From Cypionkella psychrotolerans (GTDB taxonomy: Bacteria > Pseudomonadota > Alphaproteobacteria > Rhodobacterales > Rhodobacteraceae), in the NCBI RefSeq assembly GCF_001294535.1, contig NZ_LGIC01000061.1:186001-250000 (forward strand): DNA of 64,000 nucleotides, in the 5' to 3' direction. The position numbers and the translations under genes were made by a program. Shown in pieces: positions 1 to 8,867 of the stretch. Below the pieces are notes generated by a model that ran no database searches, was not told where the DNA came from, and saw only the letters and a program-made list of their open reading frames with translations. How positions within the stretch are numbered: position 1 is the stretch's first letter; every line of letters starts with the position of its first letter.

Positions 1-144
1 ATCGGTTGGGGCATGGCACGCGACTCGTTGTTTGGCAGAAAGATTAGGGCAAGATTTGCGGTGAAACTCTGCAAATACTTGCGCGATTGGTGTATTTCTT
101 GCAGATATTCTCTCAGGATTGGCAATTTATGAGAGATTTTCCCT

Positions 145-594
145 ATGCTTGATCTCGACTCGATTGATCATCGGATTTTGGATGTGCTGCGGCGGGACGG
201 GCGGATTTCGATGCTGGATCTGGCGGATCGGGTGGGGCTGTCGCCGACGCCGTGCGGGCGGCGGGTGAAGCGGATGGAGGAGGCCGGGGTGATCACCGGC
301 TATGCGGCGCAGATTGACCGTCGCGCGTTGGGGCTGAACGTGTGCGTGCTGGTGTCGGTGCGACTTGCGCGGCATGGGCCGGAGGGCACGCGGGAGTTTC
401 TGTCGGCGGTGGCGCGGCATCCCGAGATTACCGAGTGCCTGCTGGTGACGGGTAATCTGGATTACATGCTGCGGATCTGGGTGCGCGATATTGAGGCGTT
501 GGGGGTGTTTATCCGCGATGTGCTGCAATCCATCCCCGCCGTGGCGGAGACCACGACGATGGTTATTTTGAAGCAGGATGGCGCGGCGGGCTAG
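145..594 (+). CDS. Lrp/AsnC family transcriptional regulator
   Basis: This is a feast/famine regulator of 149 residues, the usual length for the family. Residues 1-60 form the winged helix-turn-helix (LADRVGLSPTPCGRRVKRME), and about 65-145 form the RAM/ligand-binding beta-alpha fold (LVTGNLDYMLRIWV). Family members bind an amino acid and control its metabolism. It converges with the E1-type dehydrogenase gene, and the two stop codons share the palindrome CTAG at 591-594. A paralogue lies on the far side of that gene at 3.1-3.5 kb. The MdeR regulator of Pseudomonas methionine catabolism is also an Lrp-type protein beside an E1-like gene, so a role in amino-acid or 2-oxoacid turnover is likely but inferred. 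Confidence 0.9.
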   Translation: MLDLDSIDHRILDVLRRDGRISMLDLADRVGLSPTPCGRRVKRMEEAGVITGYAAQIDRRALGLNVCVLVSVRLARHGPEGTREFLSAVARHPEITECLLVTGNLDYMLRIWVRDIEALGVFIRDVLQSIPAVAETTTMVILKQDGAAG

Positions 595-2951
595 TGGCCT
601 GCGGGGCGCGCACCTGCGGTGAGGCCTGCGATGCGTTCGACCATGCTGGCGGCGTCGATGCCGAAATGGCGGTAGAGATCGCCAATCGTGCCGGTTTGGC
701 CGAAATGCTCGACGCCAAGCGGGATGGTGCGATGGCCGCGCACCCCGCCGAGCCACGCCAAGGTGGCCGGATGGCCGTCGATCACTGTCAGCAGGGTGCA
801 ATGCGCGGGCAAGGGGCTGAGCAGGTGCTCGATGTGCGAAATCGCGGCAGGATTGCCGCGGGCGCGGGCGCGTTGCGCGGCGGTCCAGCCTGCGTTCAGC
901 CGATCTGCGGACGTTACTGCCAGCACGCCAACGTCGCGGCGGGTTTCGGCGATTAGGCCCGCGGCCTTGATCGCTTCAGGCGCGATAACGCCCTGGTAGG
1001 CGATCACCACATCGCAGTTTGGCCCCGGCGGGCGCAGCCAGTATCCGCCGTCGATGGCCCCCTGGCGGAAGGCTTGGTCGGCGCGTTGGCCGGGTTGCTC
1101 GATGGGATTGGTGGACAGCCGCAGATAGACCGCGCCGCCGGTTTCATCGCGCAGCCATGTGCGCTCATCCGGGTCGCCCGCGCCGTCGCGTTGCAGGTAG
1201 TCGAAGGCCCAAGCCATGATCACCGCCAGTTCATCGACGAAGGCAGGCTCGAAGGCGGCGAGGCCGTCTTGCGCCATGCCGATGAGGGGGGCTGCAATGG
1301 ATTGATGCGCGCCGCCTTCGGGGGCGAGGGTGACGCCCGACGGGGTGCCGACGATGATAAAGCGGGCGTCTTGGTAGCAAGCGTAGTTCAGCGCATCGAG
1401 GCCGCGGGCGACGAAGGGATCATAGACCGTGCCGATGGGTATCAGGCGTTTGCCGAACAAGGCGTGCGACAGGCCAGCCGCCCCCAGCAGCAGGAACAGG
1501 TTCATTTCGGCAATCCCCAACTCGATATGCTGGCCTGCGGGGGTGAAATCCCATTTCGCGGTGGAGGCGATTTTCTGATCCTGAAAGGTGTCGGCCTGTG
1601 CGGTGCGGGCGAACAGTTTGCGGCGGTTGACCCAAGGGCCAAGGTTGGTGGTGCCCGTCACATCTGGCGAGGTGGTGACGATGCGGGCGGCGAGATCGGA
1701 GTCGCCCTTCGCCAGATCATCGAGGATTTTGCCAAAGCCCATCTGGGTGGAGATATCGCGGTCTGATCCAGCGGTGATATGGGGGACGGCTAGGATGGCG
1801 TCGGTGAATTGGCGCGCGCCTTTGGCGAAGAACGGGACGTTTGACAGGAAGGTTTGCAGGGCGGCGTGATCGGGGACTGTGGCGAAGGGTTCCCACTCCT
1901 GTCCCTCTGACACGCCCATATGCGTCTGCCACTCGGCCATCTGCGCCTTGGTCATCAGGCCGCCGTGGTTGTCTTTGTGGCCTGCAATCGGGGTGCCCCA
2001 GCCTTTGATCGTATAGGCGAGAAAGCAGGTCGGGCGGTCGTGATCTATGGCGGCGAAGGTTTCGGCCATGGTTTGCACGCAGTTGCCGCCGAGGTTTTCC
2101 ATTAAGGCTGCCAGTTCAGCATCGGTGCGGCGCGCGATCAAGGCGCTGACATCGCCCTGATCTCCAAGATCGTCGAGCAGGTGTTGTCGCCAGACAGCGC
2201 CGCCCTGAAAGGTCAGTGCTGCGTAAAGCTGGTTCGGGCAGGCGTCGATCCAATCCCGCAACGCCGCACCTCCGGGTTCGGAAAATGCGGCGCGTTGCAG
2301 GGCACCGTATTTGATGCGGATCACCTGCCAGCTGAAAGCTTGAAATATTTTTTCAATGCGCTCGAACAGCCCTTCGCGCACGATACCGTCCAGCGACTGG
2401 CGGTTATAGTCGATGATCCACCAGGTGTTGCGCAGATCGTGTTTCCAGCCTTCTTGTAGACATTCGTAGATATTGCCCTCGTCCAGTTCGGCATCGCCAA
2501 CCAGCGCCACCATTCGGCCCAACGGCAGGCCCTGCCCCCAAGTCTTGGCCGTGATGTAGTCTTGCACAATGGAGGCAAATGAGGTGATTGCCACCCCAAG
2601 CCCCACCGAACCCGTTGAGAAATCTACATCATCGCCGTCTTTGGTGCGGCTGGGATAGCTTTGCACGCCGTGAAAGCCGCGGAAGTTCTGCATCTTCTCG
2701 ACCGGGAGATTGCCCATCAGATAGTGCATGGCGTGGAAAATCGGCGAGGCGTGGGGTTTCACCGCCACCCGATCTTCGGGCCGCAGTGCCGAGAAATACA
2801 GCGCGGTCATGATCGACACCATCGAAGCGGACGAGGCCTGATGCCCACCGATTTTGATCGCATCCTCCTTCGGACGGATGTGGTTGGCGTGGTGGATCAT
2901 CCAATGCGACAGCCACAACAGGCGTTGTTCAATAGTCTTCAGATGGAGCAT
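591..2951 (-). CDS. Homodimeric 2-oxoacid dehydrogenase E1 (AceE/MdeB-like, thiamine diphosphate)
   Basis: The 786-residue protein has the layout of the AceE-type pyruvate dehydrogenase E1 and of MdeB, which handles 2-oxobutyrate in Pseudomonas. The thiamine-diphosphate motif is visible: GDAELDEGN at residues 152-160 followed by DYN at 181-183. The N-terminal GGHQASSASM and PHASP stretches are also typical. Database names for relatives are often just transketolase. No E2 or E3 gene is nearby, so either it uses acyltransferase subunits encoded elsewhere or it acts alone. The start is an ATG 33 bases from the open frame of the second Lrp regulator, with a divergent intergenic region between them. 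The exact 2-oxoacid substrate cannot be read from sequence. Confidence 0.85.
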   Translation of the reverse strand: MLHLKTIEQRLLWLSHWMIHHANHIRPKEDAIKIGGHQASSASMVSIMTALYFSALRPEDRVAVKPHASPIFHAMHYLMGNLPVEKMQNFRGFHGVQSYPSRTKDGDDVDFSTGSVGLGVAITSFASIVQDYITAKTWGQGLPLGRMVALVGDAELDEGNIYECLQEGWKHDLRNTWWIIDYNRQSLDGIVREGLFERIEKIFQAFSWQVIRIKYGALQRAAFSEPGGAALRDWIDACPNQLYAALTFQGGAVWRQHLLDDLGDQGDVSALIARRTDAELAALMENLGGNCVQTMAETFAAIDHDRPTCFLAYTIKGWGTPIAGHKDNHGGLMTKAQMAEWQTHMGVSEGQEWEPFATVPDHAALQTFLSNVPFFAKGARQFTDAILAVPHITAGSDRDISTQMGFGKILDDLAKGDSDLAARIVTTSPDVTGTTNLGPWVNRRKLFARTAQADTFQDQKIASTAKWDFTPAGQHIELGIAEMNLFLLLGAAGLSHALFGKRLIPIGTVYDPFVARGLDALNYACYQDARFIIVGTPSGVTLAPEGGAHQSIAAPLIGMAQDGLAAFEPAFVDELAVIMAWAFDYLQRDGAGDPDERTWLRDETGGAVYLRLSTNPIEQPGQRADQAFRQGAIDGGYWLRPPGPNCDVVIAYQGVIAPEAIKAAGLIAETRRDVGVLAVTSADRLNAGWTAAQRARARGNPAAISHIEHLLSPLPAHCTLLTVIDGHPATLAWLGGVRGHRTIPLGVEHFGQTGTIGDLYRHFGIDAASMVERIAGLTAGARPAGH

Positions 2952-3083
2952 TGCGGCGATTTCCTGCGTTGGCTGTGGTCTTGATTGTGGTATATCGCCA
3001 ATCGTCAGGTGAATCTCGGCTTTATTAAGCAGTATTGGCCTGATAGTTGGTGGAAATCAGCAATGAATGCGAGAGTTGTAACG

Positions 3084-3548
3084 ATGTCCGCCACACCGGA
3101 TCGCTTTGATACCGAAATTCTGCGGGCCTTGCAGAAGAATGGTCGGCTGACGATCCATGATCTGAGTGCGCAGATTGGCCTGAGCCCATCCCCCGTGGCG
3201 CGACGCTTGCGGCTGTTGGAGCAGGCCCAGATTATTACCGGCTATGCCGCGCTGATCGACGAGGCGGCGTTGGGTTTTGGCGTGTCGGTGTTCGTTTCAG
3301 TGCAGTTAGATAAGCAAGTCGATGAGGCACTGGCGACGTTTGAAGCGGCGGTTGCGGGCTTTCCCGAGGTGGTGGATTGCTGGCTGATGACGGGCAATCG
3401 CGATTATCTGCTGCGGGTGGCGACCACGGGTCTGCCGGAGTTTGAGCGGTTTCTGGTGGGGCGATTGACCAAGGTGCGCGGGGTGGCGTCAATTGAATCC
3501 TCGATCCCGCTGCGGCGGGTGAAGGCGGGGCTGGCGCGGGTGCCTTAG
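3084..3548 (+). CDS. Lrp/AsnC family transcriptional regulator, second copy
   Basis: This second Lrp/AsnC regulator is divergent from the E1-type dehydrogenase. The helix-turn-helix (LSAQIGLSPSPVARRLRLLE) is followed by a RAM domain (LMTGNRDYLLRVAT). The open frame begins at a TTG at 2985. An ATG at 3063 is preceded by GGTGGA and an ATG at 3084 gives a 154-residue product that best matches family length. I chose 3084, but 3063 is nearly as good. It is clearly paralogous to the regulator at 145-594 (shared GLSP-P and TGN-DY-LR patterns), so two related regulators bracket one enzyme gene. Its promoter must lie in the 130-base divergent region and probably overlaps the enzyme's control site. Confidence 0.85.
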   Translation: MSATPDRFDTEILRALQKNGRLTIHDLSAQIGLSPSPVARRLRLLEQAQIITGYAALIDEAALGFGVSVFVSVQLDKQVDEALATFEAAVAGFPEVVDCWLMTGNRDYLLRVATTGLPEFERFLVGRLTKVRGVASIESSIPLRRVKAGLARVP

Positions 3549-3760
3549 GTGAGGATCGGTTGGAGATTTGCGACTCGGGGGTTCAAGCGTGGTGATCGCG
3601 CTGAAAGACAAAACTTTCGGCAAGGCGTGGTTGGGCAGCATAGGGTTGCTGTCGGAGTTGAAAAATAACACGACCTTTTTCATCGTGTTTTATCCTTGAA
3701 AGGTCTAGTCTTGGGCATCGGCGGCTGACTGGCCGCGTTGCCACCATCAAGGATCAGACC

Positions 3761-5404
3761 ATGTCGCTGTCTTCTTTCAAACTTTCCCGCCGCGCGCTGC
3801 TGGCTGCGGCCACGGCCTTTGTGCTGCCGCTGGGCGCGCAGGCTGACAGCGTGCCTGTACAGGGCGGCACGTTGATTTATCTGGATCAGCAAGCGCATAC
3901 CGCGCTGTATCCACCATCGGGCGGATTTTACCCGAACAGCGGAGTGCTGAACCAGATCACCGACAAGCTGACTTGGCAGAACCCGGCGACTTTGGAAATT
4001 GAGCCGTGGATTGCCGAGTCGTGGCAGATCAACGCCGATTTCACTGAGTTCACCTTCAAGCTGCGCCCCGGTGTCACCTTCTCGGACGACACGCCGCTGG
4101 ATGCGGCAGCGGTGGCGGCGAATTTCGACAGCTATGGCTTGGGCAAGCCGGAGCAGAATTTCCGGCCTTCGGAAGTGCTGAACAACTATGAGAAATCCGA
4201 GGTGATTGATCCGCTGACGGTGAAATTCACCTTTAAGAAACCCTCGCCGGGGTTCTTGCAGGGCACTTCGGTGATCGGCTCGGGTTTGGTGGCGCAAGCG
4301 ACTTTGGCGCGGAAGTTCGATGAATTGGGCGATGCGACCAAAGTGATCGGCTCGGGGCCATTTGTGGTCGAAAGCGAGACGGTCGGCACCGAGATTTTGT
4401 TCAAGGCGCGCGAGGATTACAACTGGGCCCCGAAAAGCTCTGCGCATCAGGGTCGGGCATATTTAGATGAAATCCGCCTGCTGATCGTGCCGGAGGATTC
4501 GGTGCGGATCGGCGCGCTGCTGTCGGGGCAGGCCGATGTGGTGCGGCAGATTCAGGCCTATGATGAGGCGCAGATTACCAGCGCGGGGTTCCAACTGTTC
4601 GCGCCGCCGACGCGGGGGATCAACAATTCGGTGGTGTTCCGACCGGATAACCCCCTCGTGGCCGATGTGAAGGTGCGGCAGGCGTTGCTGCATGGCACCG
4701 ATACCAAGGAAATCGTCTCAACAATCTTCTCGGAACATTACCGGCAGGCGACCTCGATTCTGGCCTCAACCGCGAAAGGCTATGTCAATCTGGCCGACAA
4801 GCTGGCGTTTGATCCGGTGCTGGCGGCGAAGCTGCTGGATGAGGCAGGCTGGGTGCTAAACGCAGCGGGCAAGCGCGAGAAGGACGGTCAGGAGTTGATC
4901 TTGACCGCCTATGAATCGCTGCCGCAGCCGCAAAACCGCGCGGCGCTGCAACTGATTTCGCAGCAATGGGCCAAGCTAGGGGTGACGTTGAACGTGCTGC
5001 CGGGCGATGCCGGGACAGCGACCGTGGACAATCTGGACCCGGCGAAAACCCCGGTGGCCCCTGCGATGGTGGGCCGTGCTGACCCGGATGTGATCAAGAG
5101 CCAATACTATCCGACCAACCGCAATGTGCTGCTGCAAACCGGCGGTGTGGCGACTGAGGTGAAAAGCTTCAGCGATGCCAAGTTGAACGCACTGCTGGAG
5201 GGGATTGCTTCGGAAGTTGATCCTGCCAAGCGGTTGGCACTGGTCGGCGATGTGCAGGGCTATGTGATTGATCAGGCCTATGCGATTCCGATCTTTGAAG
5301 AACCGCAAGTGTTTGCCGCTGCGCCCACTATCAGCGGCGTTGCGTTCGAGGCTGTCGGGCGTCCGTCTTTCTACAATGTTTCCAAAGACAACGCCACGCA
5401 ATGA
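3761..5404 (+). CDS. ABC transporter substrate-binding protein, peptide/nickel family 5 (KPN_01854-like)
   Basis: This 547-residue periplasmic binding protein of the SBP_bac_5 family begins with a signal peptide holding a twin arginine (SRRALLAAA) and a likely cleavage after AQA near residue 28. The typical family block (WIAESWQINADFTEFTFKLR) follows. It heads an operon with two permeases, a double ATPase, a luciferase-like monooxygenase and two AhpD-fold proteins. That set matches the families named KPN_01854/01858 and Avi_7169/7170, whose substrate is not known to me. The 211-base region upstream, between it and the Lrp gene, shows a small hairpin (3601-3620) and no ORF. A strong hairpin follows its stop codon. 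Confidence 0.9.
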   Translation: MSLSSFKLSRRALLAAATAFVLPLGAQADSVPVQGGTLIYLDQQAHTALYPPSGGFYPNSGVLNQITDKLTWQNPATLEIEPWIAESWQINADFTEFTFKLRPGVTFSDDTPLDAAAVAANFDSYGLGKPEQNFRPSEVLNNYEKSEVIDPLTVKFTFKKPSPGFLQGTSVIGSGLVAQATLARKFDELGDATKVIGSGPFVVESETVGTEILFKAREDYNWAPKSSAHQGRAYLDEIRLLIVPEDSVRIGALLSGQADVVRQIQAYDEAQITSAGFQLFAPPTRGINNSVVFRPDNPLVADVKVRQALLHGTDTKEIVSTIFSEHYRQATSILASTAKGYVNLADKLAFDPVLAAKLLDEAGWVLNAAGKREKDGQELILTAYESLPQPQNRAALQLISQQWAKLGVTLNVLPGDAGTATVDNLDPAKTPVAPAMVGRADPDVIKSQYYPTNRNVLLQTGGVATEVKSFSDAKLNALLEGIASEVDPAKRLALVGDVQGYVIDQAYAIPIFEEPQVFAAAPTISGVAFEAVGRPSFYNVSKDNATQ

Positions 5405-5413
5405 CGCCTCGAC

Positions 5414-5446
5414 CCGCGCGCCCGTCCCCTCCGGGCGCGCGGTTTT
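5414..5446 (+). terminator. Strong hairpin between binding protein and permease
   Basis: An 11-bp perfect stem (5414-5424 with 5432-5442) with a 7-base loop is followed by TTTT. It sits just after the binding-protein stop and before the permease start. A leaky terminator or RNA-stabilising hairpin in this position is a common way to make more binding protein than membrane components. Confidence 0.8.
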
Positions 5447-5464
5447 ATTCCCGGAGACACCCCC

Positions 5465-6406
5465 ATGACACATCTGATTTCACGGCTGGCGCAGGGCGCC
5501 TTGGTGCTGCTGGCCACCTTCACCATCTCGTTCATTCTGGTGCAGATGATGCCGGGGGATGCAGTGTTGATCCGATTTCTGAACCCAGAAATGGGGATGA
5601 CGCCGGAAGATATTGCCCGCATCCGGGTGTTTTATGGATCAGATTCGCCAATCCCGGTGCAGTATGCTCAATCCCTGCTGGCGGTGCTGTCGGGCGATTT
5701 CGGCTATTCGGTGCAATCGGGCGTGCCTGTGGCGCAAGAGATTGCCACCAACCTGCCGCCGACCTTGTTGCTGGCGGGTTTGGGCCTGCTGACTGCGCTT
5801 GGGCTGGCGTTCATGCTGGCATGGGGGGCGGTTTTGGGGCCATTTTCTGCGCTGCGGCGTTGGATCGGGTCTGTACCCGCGCTGATGGTGTCGGTTCCGG
5901 TGTTCTGGGTCGGCATCACGCTTATTCAACTGGTGTCGTTCAAGCTGGGTTGGGTTTCGGTGATTGCGCCGGGGCCGTGGGAAAAGCTGGTGTTGCCTGT
6001 GCTGACCCTGGCGCTACCGATTGCTGCCCCGATTGCGCAAATTCTGATCCGCAATATCGAGGATGTCTCGACCCGCGCTTTTGTTCCGGTGGCCCGCGCG
6101 AAGGGGCTGTCGCGCGGGGCGGTATTGTGGGGCCATGTGCTGCGCAACGCGGCTTTGCCGACGCTGGCGATTGCGGGCGTGCTGCTGGGTGAATTGATTG
6201 CAGGGGCGGTGGTCACGGAAACCGTATTTGGCCTGAATGGTTTGGGGCGGTTGGCGGAGCGATCTGTGCGCACGCAGGACATTGCGGTGTTGCAGGCGAT
6301 TGTGCTGATTTCGGCGGCGGGTTTTGTCGCGATTTCCTTTCTTGTCGATCTTGTGTCGCTGGCGATTGATCCTCGCCTGCGCAGCCAACGGAGTCTTGCA
6401 GCATGA
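5465..6406 (+). CDS. Peptide-type ABC transporter permease (DppB-like)
   Basis: The 313-residue inner-membrane protein has about six hydrophobic segments. The first is near residues 10-30 (ALVLLATFTISFILVQMMPG), with the PGD motif that marks the DppB/OppB subfamily. The cytoplasmic EAA-type loop that docks the ATPase is near residues 200-225 (ARAKGLSRGAVLWGHVLRNA). It should pair with the next gene to form the translocation pore for the substrate delivered by the binding protein at 3761. It overlaps the next gene by 4 bases (ATGA), showing translational coupling. The ATG is preceded by CCGGAGACACCCCC. Confidence 0.9.
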   Translation: MTHLISRLAQGALVLLATFTISFILVQMMPGDAVLIRFLNPEMGMTPEDIARIRVFYGSDSPIPVQYAQSLLAVLSGDFGYSVQSGVPVAQEIATNLPPTLLLAGLGLLTALGLAFMLAWGAVLGPFSALRRWIGSVPALMVSVPVFWVGITLIQLVSFKLGWVSVIAPGPWEKLVLPVLTLALPIAAPIAQILIRNIEDVSTRAFVPVARAKGLSRGAVLWGHVLRNAALPTLAIAGVLLGELIAGAVVTETVFGLNGLGRLAERSVRTQDIAVLQAIVLISAAGFVAISFLVDLVSLAIDPRLRSQRSLAA

Positions 6407-7254
6407 CCCTTCAGGATACGCTTTTGCCCCGCCGGAGCCGCACCCTGCCCCGATTGCATGTCGCGATCCGCCCCGGACTGGCCTTGGCCGTCGCGGTGCT
6501 GGCCGTGGTGACGCTGTGGGCTATGCTGCCCAGCGCCTTCACCAGTTTCAACCCGGTGGCGGGTCTGCCCGCCGACAAATTGCAAGCACCGGGGGCCGCA
6601 CATTGGTTGGGCAGCGATGAATTGGGCCGTGATGTGCTGGCGCGGCTGATCTTTGGCGCGCGGCAATCGCTGGCGGGCGCTGTAGTGGCGGTGGCGGTTG
6701 GGCTGTCGGTTGGCTCGTTGTTGGGCGTGCTGGCCGGGTCGGTGGGCGGCTGGGTTGAGCAGGCGATTTTGCGGCTGATCGACGTGCTGCTCTCGATCCC
6801 GGCGCTGCTGCTGTCGCTGGCGCTGATCGTGATCTTGGGCTTTGGTACCGTGCAGGTGGCGGTGGCCGTGGGTGTCACTGCGGTTGCCGGATTTGCGCGG
6901 CTGATCTGGGCCGAGGTGGTGACGGTGCGGCGCAGCGATTACGTCGAGGCAGCGTTCGGCTCGGGTGGGCGGTTCTTTGCGGTGCTGTGGCGGCATGTTT
7001 TGCCCAACGCGTTAACCTCTGTGCTGGCCTATGCGGCAATCCAGTTTGGTTGGGCGATTTTGCAAATCTCCACCCTTGGATTTCTGGGCTATGGTGCGCC
7101 GCCGCCCACGCCGGAATGGGGCCTGATGATCGCCGAGGGGCGGAATTACATGACAACCTCGTGGTGGCTGACGCTGTTCCCCGGTTTGGTGGTGATTGCC
7201 ACGGTGCTGGCGACAAATGCCGTCGGCCATGCGCTGACCCGGAGGCTGCAATGA
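6403..7254 (+). CDS. Peptide-type ABC transporter permease (DppC-like)
   Basis: The 283-residue partner permease carries the DppC-type N-terminal extension, then the signature HWLGSDELGRDVLARLIFGA near residues 65-85 and an EAA loop around residues 180-200 (AAFGSGGRFFAVLWRHVLPN). About five or six membrane segments are visible. It begins inside the stop of the DppB-like gene and overlaps the ATPase gene by 4 bases, so the permeases and ATPase form a tight unit. Confidence 0.9.
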   Translation: MTLQDTLLPRRSRTLPRLHVAIRPGLALAVAVLAVVTLWAMLPSAFTSFNPVAGLPADKLQAPGAAHWLGSDELGRDVLARLIFGARQSLAGAVVAVAVGLSVGSLLGVLAGSVGGWVEQAILRLIDVLLSIPALLLSLALIVILGFGTVQVAVAVGVTAVAGFARLIWAEVVTVRRSDYVEAAFGSGGRFFAVLWRHVLPNALTSVLAYAAIQFGWAILQISTLGFLGYGAPPPTPEWGLMIAEGRNYMTTSWWLTLFPGLVVIATVLATNAVGHALTRRLQ

Positions 7255-8864
7255 GCGACCCCGTTCTGGAAATCCGTAACTTATCGGTGTCTTACGCGGC
7301 GCCTGATGGCGGGCGCACGCAGGTGCTGCATGATCTTTCGCTGAGCATCGGCGCGGGTGAGGTCGTGACTTTGGTCGGTGAAAGTGGATCAGGCAAGACC
7401 ACCACGGCGCAGTCGGTGATCGGGTTGCTGGCGGAAGGCGCGCGGATTGAGGGCGGTTCGATCCGGTTGTTGGGGCAAGAGGTGACGGCCTTAGGCGATG
7501 CGGCGCTGAACGGCATCCGGGGCCGCGTGGTCAGCCTGATCCCGCAAGATCCCGGCGCATCCCTGAACCCGGTGCGCACGATTGGCGGGCAGGTCTCTGA
7601 GGTGCTGGCGGCGCATGGTGTGCCGCGCGCGTTGCGCCGGGATCGGGTGATCGAGTTGCTTGGCCGCGTGGGGCTGAGTGAGCCGGAGCGGCGGTTTGAT
7701 CAATATCCACACGAGTTGTCGGGCGGGATGAAGCAGCGGGTGCTGATCGCGATTGCCATCGCCTTGGAACCCGCGCTGATCATCGCGGATGAGCCGACCA
7801 GTGCGCTGGATGTCACGGTGCAGCGGCGTATCCTTGATTTGATCGACGATTTGCGGCGCAAGACCGGGACGGCGGTGTTGTTGGTCACGCATGATCTGGC
7901 GGTGGCGGCAGATCGGGCGGACCGGATTGTGGTGCTGAAATCGGGGCGGGTGCAGGAACAGGGGGCGGTGGCGGATGTGCTGCGCGCGCCCTCCAGCGCT
8001 TACGCCCGGCAGTTGCTGGCCGATGCCCCGGCCTTTGCGACTGCGCGGGTGCGGCCTGTGCCGCTGGGTGGCAATACCGCCGTACGGGTCGAAGATTTGC
8101 GGGTGGAGTTTGTGCAGCGCGGCGCGAAGACGTTTCGCGCGGTGGATGGGCTTTCGTTCTCTGTGCCGCGCGGGACGACGCATGCGATTGTCGGCGAAAG
8201 TGGCTCGGGCAAGACCAGTGCGATGCGGGCGATTGTCGGGTTGGCGCGACCGACCTCGGGACGGATTGTGATTGGTGGGCAAGAGATCACCTCCCAGCGC
8301 GGCGAGGATTTGCGGCAGTTTCGGCGGCAAATTCAACTGGTGTATCAGAACCCGTGGGGGTCTTTGGACCCGCGCCAGACCGTGGGGCAAATCATCGCCG
8401 AGCCGCTGACAAATTTTGAACCTATGGCCAAAGCCGAACGTGAAGCGCGGGTGCGCGCCATTCTGGACCGCGTGGCTTTGCCACCCGAAGTGCTGGCGCG
8501 TCGTCCTGCCGCGCTTTCGGGAGGGCAAAGGCAGCGCGTCGCCATCGCCCGCGCCCTGATCCTGAAGCCGCAGGTGGTGGTGTTGGATGAGGCGGCTTCG
8601 GCACTAGATGTCACTGTACAGGCGCAAATTCTGCGGCTGCTGGATGATCTGCAGCGCGATCTGGGGCTGACCTATCTGTTTGTGTCGCATGACCTTTCGG
8701 TGGTGCGTGCCATCGCGGACACCGTGACGGTGCTGCACAAAGGTCAGCCAGTGGAAACTGGGCCGGTGGCGCAGGTCTTCGCCAATCCAGCGTCGGAACA
8801 CACCTGCGCGCTGATCGACGCCATTCCGGGGGCCAAGCGCGCCCCTACCCTGCAAGGAGCCTGA
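7251..8864 (+). CDS. Double-domain peptide ABC transporter ATP-binding protein (DppDF fusion)
   Basis: The 537-residue protein has two complete nucleotide-binding domains. The first shows Walker A GESGSGKTTT (residues 43-52), signature LSGGMKQR and Walker B ALIIADEPTSALD. The second shows GESGSGKTSAM, LSGGQRQR and VVVLDEAASALD. In the second Walker B the usual DEPTS is DEAAS, which keeps the catalytic Glu. The start is the ATG at 7251, overlapping the permease stop; the longer open frame upstream from 6987 is a shadow of the permease. One polypeptide thus supplies both ATPases of this importer. The stop is only three bases from the monooxygenase start. Confidence 0.92.
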   Translation: MSDPVLEIRNLSVSYAAPDGGRTQVLHDLSLSIGAGEVVTLVGESGSGKTTTAQSVIGLLAEGARIEGGSIRLLGQEVTALGDAALNGIRGRVVSLIPQDPGASLNPVRTIGGQVSEVLAAHGVPRALRRDRVIELLGRVGLSEPERRFDQYPHELSGGMKQRVLIAIAIALEPALIIADEPTSALDVTVQRRILDLIDDLRRKTGTAVLLVTHDLAVAADRADRIVVLKSGRVQEQGAVADVLRAPSSAYARQLLADAPAFATARVRPVPLGGNTAVRVEDLRVEFVQRGAKTFRAVDGLSFSVPRGTTHAIVGESGSGKTSAMRAIVGLARPTSGRIVIGGQEITSQRGEDLRQFRRQIQLVYQNPWGSLDPRQTVGQIIAEPLTNFEPMAKAEREARVRAILDRVALPPEVLARRPAALSGGQRQRVAIARALILKPQVVVLDEAASALDVTVQAQILRLLDDLQRDLGLTYLFVSHDLSVVRAIADTVTVLHKGQPVETGPVAQVFANPASEHTCALIDAIPGAKRAPTLQGA

Positions 8865-8867
8865 ACC

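Noticed and set aside
3549-3760. A riboswitch (SAM-II type) before the first binding-protein gene
   Set aside because: I compared the region by eye with the conserved pattern and found no match, only a weak 7-bp hairpin.
6987-7250. A possible 88-residue N-terminal extension of the double ATPase
   Set aside because: It lies wholly over the DppC-like permease; the ATG at 7251 fits the family start and overlaps the permease stop.
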